Below are positions 1 to 7,735 of a stretch of DNA of 33,025 nt, one piece after another (positions within the stretch are counted from its first letter, which is position 1; each line of letters starts with the position of its first letter). The stretch is from assembly GCA_021162615.1 (NCBI GenBank), contig JAGGYH010000097.1:1-33025 (forward strand), written 5' to 3'. Below the pieces are notes generated by a model, which ran no database searches, had not been told where the DNA came from, and was given only the letters and a program-made list of their open reading frames with translations. Made by a program: the position numbers and the translations under genes. The DNA comes from Candidatus Aminicenantota bacterium (GTDB lineage Bacteria > Acidobacteriota > Aminicenantia > Aminicenantales > Aminicenantaceae).

Positions 1-87
1 GTTACAGGGTACTCGCGGTGAAGGACCACAGCTTCGCACCCTGTGCCTCGCATCTGCAGCAACCTCGACTTGTGAATAATCCAGGTG
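1..87. repeat. 87-bp direct repeat, copy 1
   Basis: Identical base for base to 267-353; the copy starts at the window edge and may extend upstream. Its 5' half can form a stem-loop: ACAGGGT (4-10) pairs with ACCCTGT (38-44), with a possible inner stem GAAG/CTTC (20-23, 32-35). No convincing protein is encoded; the ORFs across it lack ribosome binding sites. It is more G+C-rich than the spacer that follows. Function is unknown; a dispersed intergenic repeat or structured RNA element is the simplest reading. Confidence 0.9.
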
Positions 88-102
88 CACCTAAATTATT
101 CA
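73..102. repeat. Near-perfect palindrome at the end of repeat copy 1
   Basis: TGAATAAT (73-80) and ATTATTCA (95-102) are reverse complements, and the centre AGGTGCACCT (83-92) is itself palindromic; only CC/AA at the junctions fails to pair. The left half lies in the 87-bp repeat and the right half in the spacer, so copy 2, which continues into different sequence, cannot form it. It could be a hairpin, a protein site or the scar of a repeat junction. Confidence 0.7.
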
Positions 103-222
103 TAAAAAAATGGCGATGAGCAATTTTTTGTTTTGATATCAAGGAACTGCATACTTTTAAAAAAAATGACAACTGAAATATTTTTATTTGTTTTTACTTT
201 CATTTTAATCGCCATTTTTTTA
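103..222. repeat. AT-rich spacer bounded by 15-bp perfect inverted repeats
   Basis: TAAAAAAATGGCGAT (103-117) is the exact reverse complement of 208-222. The 90 bases between are strongly AT-rich with no credible gene. Just beyond lies a 9-bp tandem duplication, ATAGGCAAG at 227-235 and 236-244. The arms resemble the ends of a small non-autonomous element, but I see no target-site duplication, so a transposon origin is unproven. Confidence 0.6.
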
Positions 223-266
223 CCATATAGGCAAGATAGGCAAGCCGATCTCACTGCATCTGCTTT

Positions 267-353
267 GTTACAGGGTACTCGCGGTGAAGGACCACAGCTT
301 CGCACCCTGTGCCTCGCATCTGCAGCAACCTCGACTTGTGAATAATCCAGGTG
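267..353. repeat. 87-bp direct repeat, copy 2
   Basis: Second identical copy of 1-87, offset by 266 bases. It ends 24 bases before the ATG of the first gene (378), so if the run is transcribed from upstream this copy would lie in its 5' leader. It has the same predicted stem-loop (ACAGGGT/ACCCTGT). Perfect identity suggests recent duplication, gene conversion or selection on the sequence. Confidence 0.9.
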
Positions 354-377
354 GATGAAACAAGGACGGAGGGATTC

Positions 378-1199
378 ATGAAGAAAGCTAAAGGATCATT
401 AAAGGTCATTTTTATTATTTCCTTTATATTTTTATTGGTGTCATCAGTTTCTGCCCAGGGAAAAATAGAATTCGGTTTTCACTATTCAGGTTGGAGCATG
501 AATGTACTTCGCGGGCTTATTGAGGGCATGCTGGAAGACGGCCTGGAGTCGGCTTTAAAGGATGATTTTCTTTCGGATATCCAGGGTGACTATCCTTATT
601 TAGAAGAGGAAAGTTATGAACAGAATGTTTCTTTTGATTCGAGCGGTGACAACTATGGATTTGAATTGCGTTGGTACCCAGGCGGGCACGACGGCTCTTT
701 CAGTTTAGGCCTTTCCGTGGAGAAAACGACCATGAGGGTGGCGCTAACGGATATATCTGCACAAATGGACCTTAATCCGGATGCTTTTTTTGAGGCCGGG
801 GGAAGTGCGGAATTTCTTATCAAGCCTCTTTCCTTTCATTTGAGCTTCCGCTGGGATCTGTTCCCTTCCTCTAGGATCCGTCCGTATTTTACGTTTGGTT
901 TTGGCGCGGCCACAGCAGCGGCGTTGGAAAACGCTGAGCTCAGCTATTCCTATTCAGGTGAACTCAATATCCAGAACCAGATACATGAATCCTATTCTGA
1001 AAGCGAGACCAAAACCCTAGGGGAGATCGTTGAGGAAATAGAAGATGATGATGAGGAGTTCACTCTGCCCGGATTTTTTCCTTTTATCCAGTTGAATTTG
1101 GGACTTAAAGGAGAAATAACAAGGAATGTCTATCTGCTTTTTGATGCGGGTATCTGGAATGGATTTATGCTGAGAGGAGGACTGGCCGTAAGGATATAA
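378..1199 (+). CDS. Outer-membrane beta-barrel-like protein, 273 aa
   Basis: The ORF track starts at GTG 351, but ATG 378 follows a GGAGGG ribosome site by about five bases and opens directly into a signal peptide (MKKAKGSLKV... ending VSSVSAQ), so 378 is preferred. The mature protein alternates polar and aromatic/hydrophobic residues as expected of transmembrane beta strands (FGFELRWYPG, FHLSFRWDLF, YFTFGFGAAT) and finishes with a strand-like end, GGLAVRI. An acidic stretch, EEIEDDDEEF, probably sits in a loop. No specific family or substrate is recognised. It is the first gene of the long + strand run and lies 30 bases before the M28 peptidase; a second barrel protein occurs later in the same run. 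Envelope location is well supported; the role is unknown. Confidence 0.75.
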   Translation: MKKAKGSLKVIFIISFIFLLVSSVSAQGKIEFGFHYSGWSMNVLRGLIEGMLEDGLESALKDDFLSDIQGDYPYLEEESYEQNVSFDSSGDNYGFELRWYPGGHDGSFSLGLSVEKTTMRVALTDISAQMDLNPDAFFEAGGSAEFLIKPLSFHLSFRWDLFPSSRIRPYFTFGFGAATAAALENAELSYSYSGELNIQNQIHESYSESETKTLGEIVEEIEDDDEEFTLPGFFPFIQLNLGLKGEITRNVYLLFDAGIWNGFMLRGGLAVRI

Positions 1200-1229
1200 A
1201 AAAACATAAAATAAATTTAGGAGGTATTA

Positions 1230-2747
1230 ATGAATAAAAAGATTTTTGTGTCTGTTTTGTGTGTGTTTCTATTATCTGCATCTTTTCTTTCGGCTCAGCG
1301 GCAGCGGATGGAGCTGACCCAGGAGCAAAAACTGCTTCAGGTGATGCATTCCATTCACAGCCAGACGTTGTTTGATTATGTAAAAGAGCTGTCGTCTGAT
1401 AAGTACTGGGGCCGGCTCACAGGAACCGACGGTTATAATCAGAGTGCTCAATGGGTCATTTCCCATTTCAAAAAATGGGGGCTTCTCCCGGCCGGAGATG
1501 AAAATACTTATCTCCAGGCTTTTCCGAATCCTTATACACTTGTATTCAAAGACTGTTATGTCTCTATGAACATTCCGGTTGACGGAGAAACAGTTCAAAA
1601 ATACTACACGTATGAAGAAGAATTTATCCCCGGCTCTACATCCGGTTCCGGTGAAGTCACAGCTGAGGTGGTTTATGTGGGATACGGAATAACCGCTCCT
1701 GAACTGGATTTTGATGAATACAAAGGAATGGATGTCAAAGGGAAAATCGTTCTTGTGGAAAGGGAAGCTCCGGTGTCTCCGGATGCTGGTCCTGAAATCT
1801 TTAATAAATGGCGTCCCTATTCGTTTCATCAGTATAAGTTAAAAAATGCCGTAGCTCATGGCGCAAGGGGCATGCTGTACAACTACCACATAACAAATCC
1901 AAACAATGCTTATGATGAAAACTTCATTTACTCTCATGTGGGAGAGACGGTTGTAAATGATGTTTTTGCAGGCACCGGGAAAAAACATGCAGATTTGGTA
2001 GCCCGGATCAATAAAGAATTAAAACCGCAGTCCTTTGATACCGGAAAGGTCTTTACCATAAAAAACACGACAGAGCATCATCCTGACGGAATCGCCTATA
2101 ATGTCCTGGGCATGATCAAAGGCTCTGACCCTGTGCTCAAAGATGAGATAATCATTATCGGAGGTCATCTCGACCACCTGGGACGCTGTTACGAGATAAT
2201 ACCGGGGGCCAATGACAATGCCTCTGCGGTAGCTGTGATCATGGGGATTGCCGAAGCCATGGCAAAAAGTCCTGTTCAGCCCAGGCGTTCTGTTCTGTTT
2301 ATGTGCTTTGGCGCTGAAGAGCAGGGTGTTGTCGGGTCAAAATTTTATGTTGAAAATCCTGTCTTTCCCCTGGAAAAGACGGTTTGTCTGATAAACATGG
2401 ACGGAGTCGGAGCAGGGGATAAATTGAGTGCCTTGTGCGCAGAGGACTTTCCTGAACTATGGAGCTATTTTAAGAAAGCGAATGACAAATACACCCACAG
2501 GTTGGTTTTTCCCAGTTCTTTTGCGAACCTCGGCCGCCCCAGACTCGATGCAGCTCGCTTTTTATGGGCAGGGGTGCCTTCGCTGTCTTTTAGTGCCTTT
2601 GGAACACGCTCCTATTACCATGTGACTAAAGACAACATAGATACCATAACTCCTGAAATCATGGAGGACCTTGCACAGATGATATTCATGGCTGTGTTAG
2701 ACCTTGCCAATGAGGACAAAGCGGATTTCAGGAAAGCTGGAGATTAA
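1230..2747 (+). CDS. Secreted M28-family metallopeptidase with PA-like insert
   Basis: Probable zinc aminopeptidase that removes residues from peptides outside the cytoplasm. A signal peptide (MNKKIFVSVL... SFLSAQ) is followed by a helical region, a protease-associated-like segment around 130-280, then the M28 catalytic domain. Visible metal and catalytic residues are H313 and D315 in GGHLDHLG, D329 in GANDNAS, E363-E364 in GAEEQG, D391 in INMDGVG and H464 in YYHVTKD, a complete M28 set. Length (505 aa) is normal for the PA-containing subgroup. An AGGAGGT site precedes ATG 1230. The stop codon overlaps the start of the next gene by one base (TAATG), indicating translational coupling with the alcohol dehydrogenase. 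Exact specificity cannot be read from sequence. Confidence 0.92.
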   Translation: MNKKIFVSVLCVFLLSASFLSAQRQRMELTQEQKLLQVMHSIHSQTLFDYVKELSSDKYWGRLTGTDGYNQSAQWVISHFKKWGLLPAGDENTYLQAFPNPYTLVFKDCYVSMNIPVDGETVQKYYTYEEEFIPGSTSGSGEVTAEVVYVGYGITAPELDFDEYKGMDVKGKIVLVEREAPVSPDAGPEIFNKWRPYSFHQYKLKNAVAHGARGMLYNYHITNPNNAYDENFIYSHVGETVVNDVFAGTGKKHADLVARINKELKPQSFDTGKVFTIKNTTEHHPDGIAYNVLGMIKGSDPVLKDEIIIIGGHLDHLGRCYEIIPGANDNASAVAVIMGIAEAMAKSPVQPRRSVLFMCFGAEEQGVVGSKFYVENPVFPLEKTVCLINMDGVGAGDKLSALCAEDFPELWSYFKKANDKYTHRLVFPSSFANLGRPRLDAARFLWAGVPSLSFSAFGTRSYYHVTKDNIDTITPEIMEDLAQMIFMAVLDLANEDKADFRKAGD

Positions 2748-3883
2748 TGGTCCGCTTTTATCTGCCTACGAAAATTGTTTTTGGCGCTGGGTCTATCTCA
2801 AAGCTCGGAAAGATTGTTGAGGAGGAACTGAAAGCATCCCGAGTGTTTCTGGTTACAGATAAAGGAATAAGAGAGGCTGGAATTGACAAAGCCATTGTTT
2901 CCCAGTTTAAAAGCATAACCGTATTTGATGCTATAGAACCCAATCCCCGGCATACGACAGTTAACAGAGCCGGCAGCATTGCGAGAAAGATGAGACCTGA
3001 CCTCATCATCGGTCTGGGAGGCGGGAGTTCATTGGATGCCGCAAAAGCCGTGGCTCTTCTTGTGACGAATAAAGGCTCTATTGAAGACTACGAAGGAAAA
3101 CACAGGTATGTGTTTCCCCCGATTCCTGTTTTGGCTGTTCCTACTACTTGCGGGACCGGAAGCGAAGTCACATGGAGTTCCGTAATAACCCATACGGAAA
3201 GAAATTTTAAGATGTCCATTAAAGGGCCTCACACGTTTCCATCCGCGGCAGTCGTTGACCCGGATTTACTTATAACTCTTCCCCAAAGCCTTATTGCTTC
3301 CACTGGAATGGACGCTCTGGTCCACGCCGTTGAGGCCTTTTCTGTAAAGCCCTCCACTTTCATAACAGACCTTTTTGCCAAAGAGGCGGTCAGGCTGATC
3401 TTTCATCACCTGGAAAGAGCCTACAAAGACATAAAAGGGGATAAGGAAGCCAGGGAAAATTTGATGAAGGGAAGTATGCTGGCCGGAGTGGCGTTCGGGA
3501 ACAGTGATGTGGGGGCGGTCCACTGTATTGCTGAAGCAGTGGGGGCTTTGTATGACATCCCTCACGGGGTCGCTAATTCTATATTTCTTCCCTATGTGAT
3601 GGAGTTTAATCTTCCGGAAGCAGAGAGTTCATATGCTGATATCGCCGGTTTTATCGGTATTAATGGCAGGAGCAGGAGAGAAGCTGCGGAACGGTTGATA
3701 AAAGAGGTGAGGAACCTGTCCTCCGGATTGAATATTCCACGGTTTAAGGACATTGGGATAGAAGAAAGTCAATTTCCACTCATAGCGGAGAAGTCCTATC
3801 AAAATAATTCCAATCCGTCGAATCCGCGCAAAGCAAAAGTCAAAGACTACCTTCAGATCCTAAATACCGCGTTTTCAGACTGA
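2747..3883 (+). CDS. Iron-containing alcohol dehydrogenase (group III type)
   Basis: NAD(P)-dependent oxidoreductase of the Fe-ADH family, cytoplasmic (no signal peptide). It has the nucleotide-binding GGGSSLDAAKA near residue 90, PTTCGTGSEVT near 135, and the four expected metal ligands D189, H193, H259 and H273, with the last two inside AVHCIAEAVGALYDIPHG. At 378 aa it is full length. The start overlaps the M28 stop by one base, so the two are almost certainly co-translated, although one product is exported and the other is not. A plausible but unproven link is reduction of aldehydes or keto compounds from amino-acid catabolism. The substrate (alcohol, lactaldehyde, butanol type) cannot be assigned. 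Confidence 0.93.
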   Translation: MVRFYLPTKIVFGAGSISKLGKIVEEELKASRVFLVTDKGIREAGIDKAIVSQFKSITVFDAIEPNPRHTTVNRAGSIARKMRPDLIIGLGGGSSLDAAKAVALLVTNKGSIEDYEGKHRYVFPPIPVLAVPTTCGTGSEVTWSSVITHTERNFKMSIKGPHTFPSAAVVDPDLLITLPQSLIASTGMDALVHAVEAFSVKPSTFITDLFAKEAVRLIFHHLERAYKDIKGDKEARENLMKGSMLAGVAFGNSDVGAVHCIAEAVGALYDIPHGVANSIFLPYVMEFNLPEAESSYADIAGFIGINGRSRREAAERLIKEVRNLSSGLNIPRFKDIGIEESQFPLIAEKSYQNNSNPSNPRKAKVKDYLQILNTAFSD

Positions 3884-3936
3884 GCGGGTTTTTCTTTGAT
3901 GGGCCGGCAGTATTAACGAATTAAAAAGGAGATTTC

Positions 3937-4890
3937 ATGAAAAGCTCAAAACAGACCAAGGTTATCATATTTTTCAGTCTGTTCATTTTTTGTCTTTTTA
4001 TCTTTACTTCCTGTCAAGGCAAGGAAGAACGATTTACTTTTGCTTATTTGACTGATATTCATGTGCAGCCGGAACTGCATGCTGATAAAGGATTTCTGCA
4101 GGCTGTCAATGCGGTCAATGAGTTAAAGCCTGATTTCGTGCTGACCGGAGGCGATTTAGTGATGGATGCCATGGCGCAGCCGTATGAAAGGGCTTGTATG
4201 CTCTATGATATGTATAAGAATATTTCCGGAAATTTTGAAATGCCGGTTTACAACACCATAGGAAATCATGAGAATTTCGGGGTCAGCAAAAGAAGCGGTG
4301 CGGATCCGTCACACCCTGAATTCGGGAAGAAAATGTACCAACAACGGATTGGTGAACTCTATTATTCTTTTGACCACAAGGGCTGGCATTTCATGGTTCT
4401 GGATTCAATCGGCTTGCCTCCGGATTCCTCTTATGCGGGTCTGGTCGGTGAAGAGCAGATGGAGTGGATTGCACAGGACCTTCAGTCCGTTGCTCAAGAG
4501 ACTCCTATCGTCATAAGCACTCATATTCCTTTGGTTACCGCATACCCTCTGTTCAGCGGCAATCCTGTGGGGGATGAAATAAACAGCCTGGTCGTCAATG
4601 ATGCGCATGAAGTTCTGGAGCTTTTCAAAGAGCATAATCTGAAGCTTGTGCTTCAAGGCCACCTCCATATAATTGAAGATGTCTCTATCGGAGGCATACG
4701 CTTTATAACGGCCGGGGCTGTATGCGCGAACTGGTGGGAAGGGCCCCGTGACGGGATGGAAGAGGGCTTTGTTCTCGTCCATATTCAAGGAGAGGCTATC
4801 GAATGGGAATATATTGATTTTGGATGGGACCCCACTCAGTTCGAACAGCAAGAGGATGGAGATAATCCAAAGCAGTCAGAAAAAAAATAG
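3937..4890 (+). CDS. Calcineurin-like metallophosphoesterase lipoprotein
   Basis: The N-terminus is a lipoprotein signal with lipobox FTSC, making C26 the likely lipidated residue, so the protein is anchored outside the inner membrane. The dinuclear-metal phosphoesterase motifs appear in order: D40 and H42 in LTDIHVQ, GGDLV with D73, GNHE with N110-H111, then STHIP and GHLH near the C-terminus. Length is 317 aa. A strong AAAAAGGAG site precedes ATG 3937. It lies 53 bases after the dehydrogenase and 12 before the S9 peptidase, so it is part of the run. It may hydrolyse phosphomonoesters, phosphodiesters or nucleotides in the periplasm; the family does not decide between these. Confidence 0.9.
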   Translation: MKSSKQTKVIIFFSLFIFCLFIFTSCQGKEERFTFAYLTDIHVQPELHADKGFLQAVNAVNELKPDFVLTGGDLVMDAMAQPYERACMLYDMYKNISGNFEMPVYNTIGNHENFGVSKRSGADPSHPEFGKKMYQQRIGELYYSFDHKGWHFMVLDSIGLPPDSSYAGLVGEEQMEWIAQDLQSVAQETPIVISTHIPLVTAYPLFSGNPVGDEINSLVVNDAHEVLELFKEHNLKLVLQGHLHIIEDVSIGGIRFITAGAVCANWWEGPRDGMEEGFVLVHIQGEAIEWEYIDFGWDPTQFEQQEDGDNPKQSEKK

Positions 4891-4902
4891 GAGGATTTTG
4901 AC

Positions 4903-7689
4903 ATGTCTCAAAAAAGATCATATTCAATTTTTTTGGGAATTTTCCTGGTCATAATTTTAATCGGGACAAAGCCGCTGGGTTCTTTTGAGATAAAAAAACC
5001 CATGACGTTTCAGGACATCATGAAGTTTAAGGAGATCCATGATGCGGTTCTTTCAAACAACGGTCTCTGGGCAGCCTATTCAGCGGTACCGGATAGAGGC
5101 GACGGAGAAGCTGTGATCAAAGATTTAAAAAACGGAAAGGCCTATGTGCTAGAAAGAGGCACAAAGCCTGTTTTTACGAAAGATTCCTCATGGGTTGGAG
5201 TGGTTTTAAAACCGGAAGCTTTAAGGATTCTCGCAGAAGAAAAAGAGAAACCGAAAAACGGGATGGCTCTTTTGGAACTGGAAACAGGAAGTGTTTCGAA
5301 AGTTGAGAATGTCAAATCCTTTGCGTTTTCTGAAGATTCCTCATGGGTGGCTTATCATCTTTATAAAAAGGAAGAGAAAGAAAAAAAGGAAAAGAAAGAG
5401 GGGAAAAAAGAGGGAAGCAAGGAGACGGGTACTGATCTGGTCCTCATGAACCTCAACTCAAGAAAGGAGATTCACATTCCTTATGTGTCCGGTTATTGTT
5501 TTGATAAATCTTCCCGGTTTCTGGCCTACACGACCTTAAAGCCGGAAGGAAAAGACAACAGCCTGGGCGTCATTGACCTTGCCTCTAGCCTGGAAGGCCA
5601 CGAGGATATCATCAGGGAAGACGGAAAGAAATTTTCCGCACTCACCTGGACTGAGAAGGGAAGCAGACTTGCGTTTTCAGCTTCAGGAGATTCAGAGGGA
5701 AAAACGGGTAAAGTGTGTCTTTATATATGGGATGGGATTGAGAAAAATTTAATGCAGGTCCTTTCTTCGGATAAAGCTCCTGAAGGATGGGTTTTGCCTG
5801 AAAGGAATGATTTGTCCTGGAGTAAAGACAGCCGCCGTCTTTATTTCGGATTCCTTCCAAAAGAGATAGCCGAAGCCAGCCGTGTCAGAGAGGAGAAAGA
5901 GAAAGAAGACCCAGAGCAGGAAGACATTTATGATGTGAGCGCTATTCTTGAAAAAAGAGGAGTGGATGTATGGCACTGGGATGACCCTTTGATCAATCCT
6001 CACCAGAAAAATATGTGGCCCCGGATAAAGGAGCAGACTTATCTTGCTGTTTATCATACGGATACAGGCGGGTATATACAGCTTGCTGACAGGGATATGC
6101 CCAGGGTCCTCACAAATGAGAATGAGAATTATGCCCTGGGATTCCTGGACGCTCCTTATAGAAAAATGATTACATGGTATGGACAGATGAATGACCTCTA
6201 TCTCATAAACCTCAAGGACGGAAGCCGCACGCTCATTGTATCCCGCTTGGAGGACAGGGTTTCCCTTTCTCCAGAAGGCCGTTTCGTGGTCTATTACAAA
6301 GACAGGAACTGGTATATTTTCGACACCTCCTCAAGGGAAAGCCGGAACCTTACCGGGAATATTGGAATCCCTTTTTACAATGAAGACCATGATTATCCGA
6401 GTAAAGTGCCCGGATATGGAGCGGCAGGCTGGCTGGAGGGAGATGAAGCTGTATTGATCTATGATAAATATGATATCTGGAAATTTCCCGCTGTTGAGGG
6501 CCTGCCTGAGAATATAACCGGAGGTTTCGGCCGTCAAAACGACTATACTTTCCGCATCATCCGGCTTGATCCTGAAAAGGAATTTTTTAGCCTGAGAGAA
6601 CGCCTCCTTCTTTCCTCTTATCATAATCATAAAAAAAATTGGGGTTTTTACAAGGCGCAGCTCAATAAAACAGGTGTTGAAAAGCTTCTTGAAGAAAAGA
6701 AAAAGTTTAATTTTATAGCTAAGGCCAAGGAGGCAGATACCCTTCTCTATACAAGGGAAAGTTACACTGAATTTCCTGACCTCTGGGTCAGCGGACTCAG
6801 CTTAAGTTCTCCGGAAAAGATATCCGATGTGAATCCTCAAATAAAGGATTTTGCATGGGGGAGCGCGGAATTAGTGGAATGGGAAAGTGACGACGGGACT
6901 CCTCTTCAGGGAGTCCTTATCAAACCGGGAAATTATGAGCCGGGAAAGAGATATCCGGTCATTGTCTATTTTTACCGGTTTTTTTCTCAAAGACTTTATG
7001 AGTTCAATCAGGTGGTCATCAATCACAGGCCGTGCTTTCCTTATTATGCCAGCAACGGGTATGCTCTGTTTCTGCCTGATGTGAGATTTGATATCGGGAC
7101 TCCCGGGTTCTCAGCCACAAAGTGTCTTGTGCCCGGGATCCAAAAAATAATAGACATGGGTGTTGCAGATCCGGATGCTGTGGGCCTTCACGGCCATTCA
7201 TGGAGCGGTTATCAGACAGCTTTTGTGATCACCCAGACCGATATTTTCAAGTGTGCTGTTGCCGGAGCTCCGGTCTCTAATATGACGTCTTCTTACGGAG
7301 GCATACGCTGGGGGTCAGGCATGGCACGCCTTTTTCAGTATGAAAAGACACAGAGCCGCATAGGCGCAAGCCTTTGGGAGAGACGGGATCTGTATATTGA
7401 GAATTCTCCTCTGTTTTTTGCCGATCGAATCAATACGCCTCTTCTCATCATCTTCGGGGATGAAGACACGGCTGTTCCCTGGTATCAGGGGATAGAACTT
7501 TATCTTGCTATGAGAAGGCTTGAAAAAGACTGTGTGTTTCTTCAGTACCGGGGAGAGCCCCATCATCCTCAAAAGTATCCCAACAAGCTGGACTGGTTTA
7601 TGAGAATCAAAGAGTATTTTGACCACTATCTCAAAGGAGTGGAAGGGCCCGAGTGGATAACCAAAGGAGTCCCGTACAGAGGAAAGTGA
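4903..7689 (+). CDS. Secreted S9-family serine peptidase (prolyl oligopeptidase/DPP type)
   Basis: A signal sequence (residues 1 to about 28) precedes a long N-terminal region with WD/propeller-like repeats (SSWVAYHL, DNSLGVIDL, SRRLYFGF) and a C-terminal alpha/beta-hydrolase domain. The triad is visible: S766 in GLHGHSWSGY, D855 in FGDEDTAVPW and H887 in GEPHHPQ. At 928 aa it is longer than classic S9 enzymes because of two charged low-complexity insertions, one KE-rich (about 150-170) and one around KEKEDPEQED. It probably cleaves short peptides, which fits its neighbours M28 and M14. The ribosome site GGAGG begins at the last base of the previous stop codon (TAG GAGG), so coupling is likely. 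Confidence 0.93.
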   Translation: MSQKRSYSIFLGIFLVIILIGTKPLGSFEIKKPMTFQDIMKFKEIHDAVLSNNGLWAAYSAVPDRGDGEAVIKDLKNGKAYVLERGTKPVFTKDSSWVGVVLKPEALRILAEEKEKPKNGMALLELETGSVSKVENVKSFAFSEDSSWVAYHLYKKEEKEKKEKKEGKKEGSKETGTDLVLMNLNSRKEIHIPYVSGYCFDKSSRFLAYTTLKPEGKDNSLGVIDLASSLEGHEDIIREDGKKFSALTWTEKGSRLAFSASGDSEGKTGKVCLYIWDGIEKNLMQVLSSDKAPEGWVLPERNDLSWSKDSRRLYFGFLPKEIAEASRVREEKEKEDPEQEDIYDVSAILEKRGVDVWHWDDPLINPHQKNMWPRIKEQTYLAVYHTDTGGYIQLADRDMPRVLTNENENYALGFLDAPYRKMITWYGQMNDLYLINLKDGSRTLIVSRLEDRVSLSPEGRFVVYYKDRNWYIFDTSSRESRNLTGNIGIPFYNEDHDYPSKVPGYGAAGWLEGDEAVLIYDKYDIWKFPAVEGLPENITGGFGRQNDYTFRIIRLDPEKEFFSLRERLLLSSYHNHKKNWGFYKAQLNKTGVEKLLEEKKKFNFIAKAKEADTLLYTRESYTEFPDLWVSGLSLSSPEKISDVNPQIKDFAWGSAELVEWESDDGTPLQGVLIKPGNYEPGKRYPVIVYFYRFFSQRLYEFNQVVINHRPCFPYYASNGYALFLPDVRFDIGTPGFSATKCLVPGIQKIIDMGVADPDAVGLHGHSWSGYQTAFVITQTDIFKCAVAGAPVSNMTSSYGGIRWGSGMARLFQYEKTQSRIGASLWERRDLYIENSPLFFADRINTPLLIIFGDEDTAVPWYQGIELYLAMRRLEKDCVFLQYRGEPHHPQKYPNKLDWFMRIKEYFDHYLKGVEGPEWITKGVPYRGK

Positions 7690-7720
7690 ATATCACACAA
7701 AAAATATATCAATGAAATCA

Positions 7721-7735
7721 AAGGAGGAATCATTG
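7721..7735 (+). promoter_or_regulatory. Ribosome binding site that decides a TTG start
   Basis: AAGGAGG (7721-7727), five bases, then TTG (7733-7735). The in-frame ATG at 7712 lies upstream of this site and could not use it. Confidence 0.7.

Noticed and set aside
96-345. Overlapping ORFs of 69 and 70 aa on both strands
   Set aside because: They lie in the repeat/AT-rich spacer, lack ribosome sites, and half of each is the 87-bp repeat.
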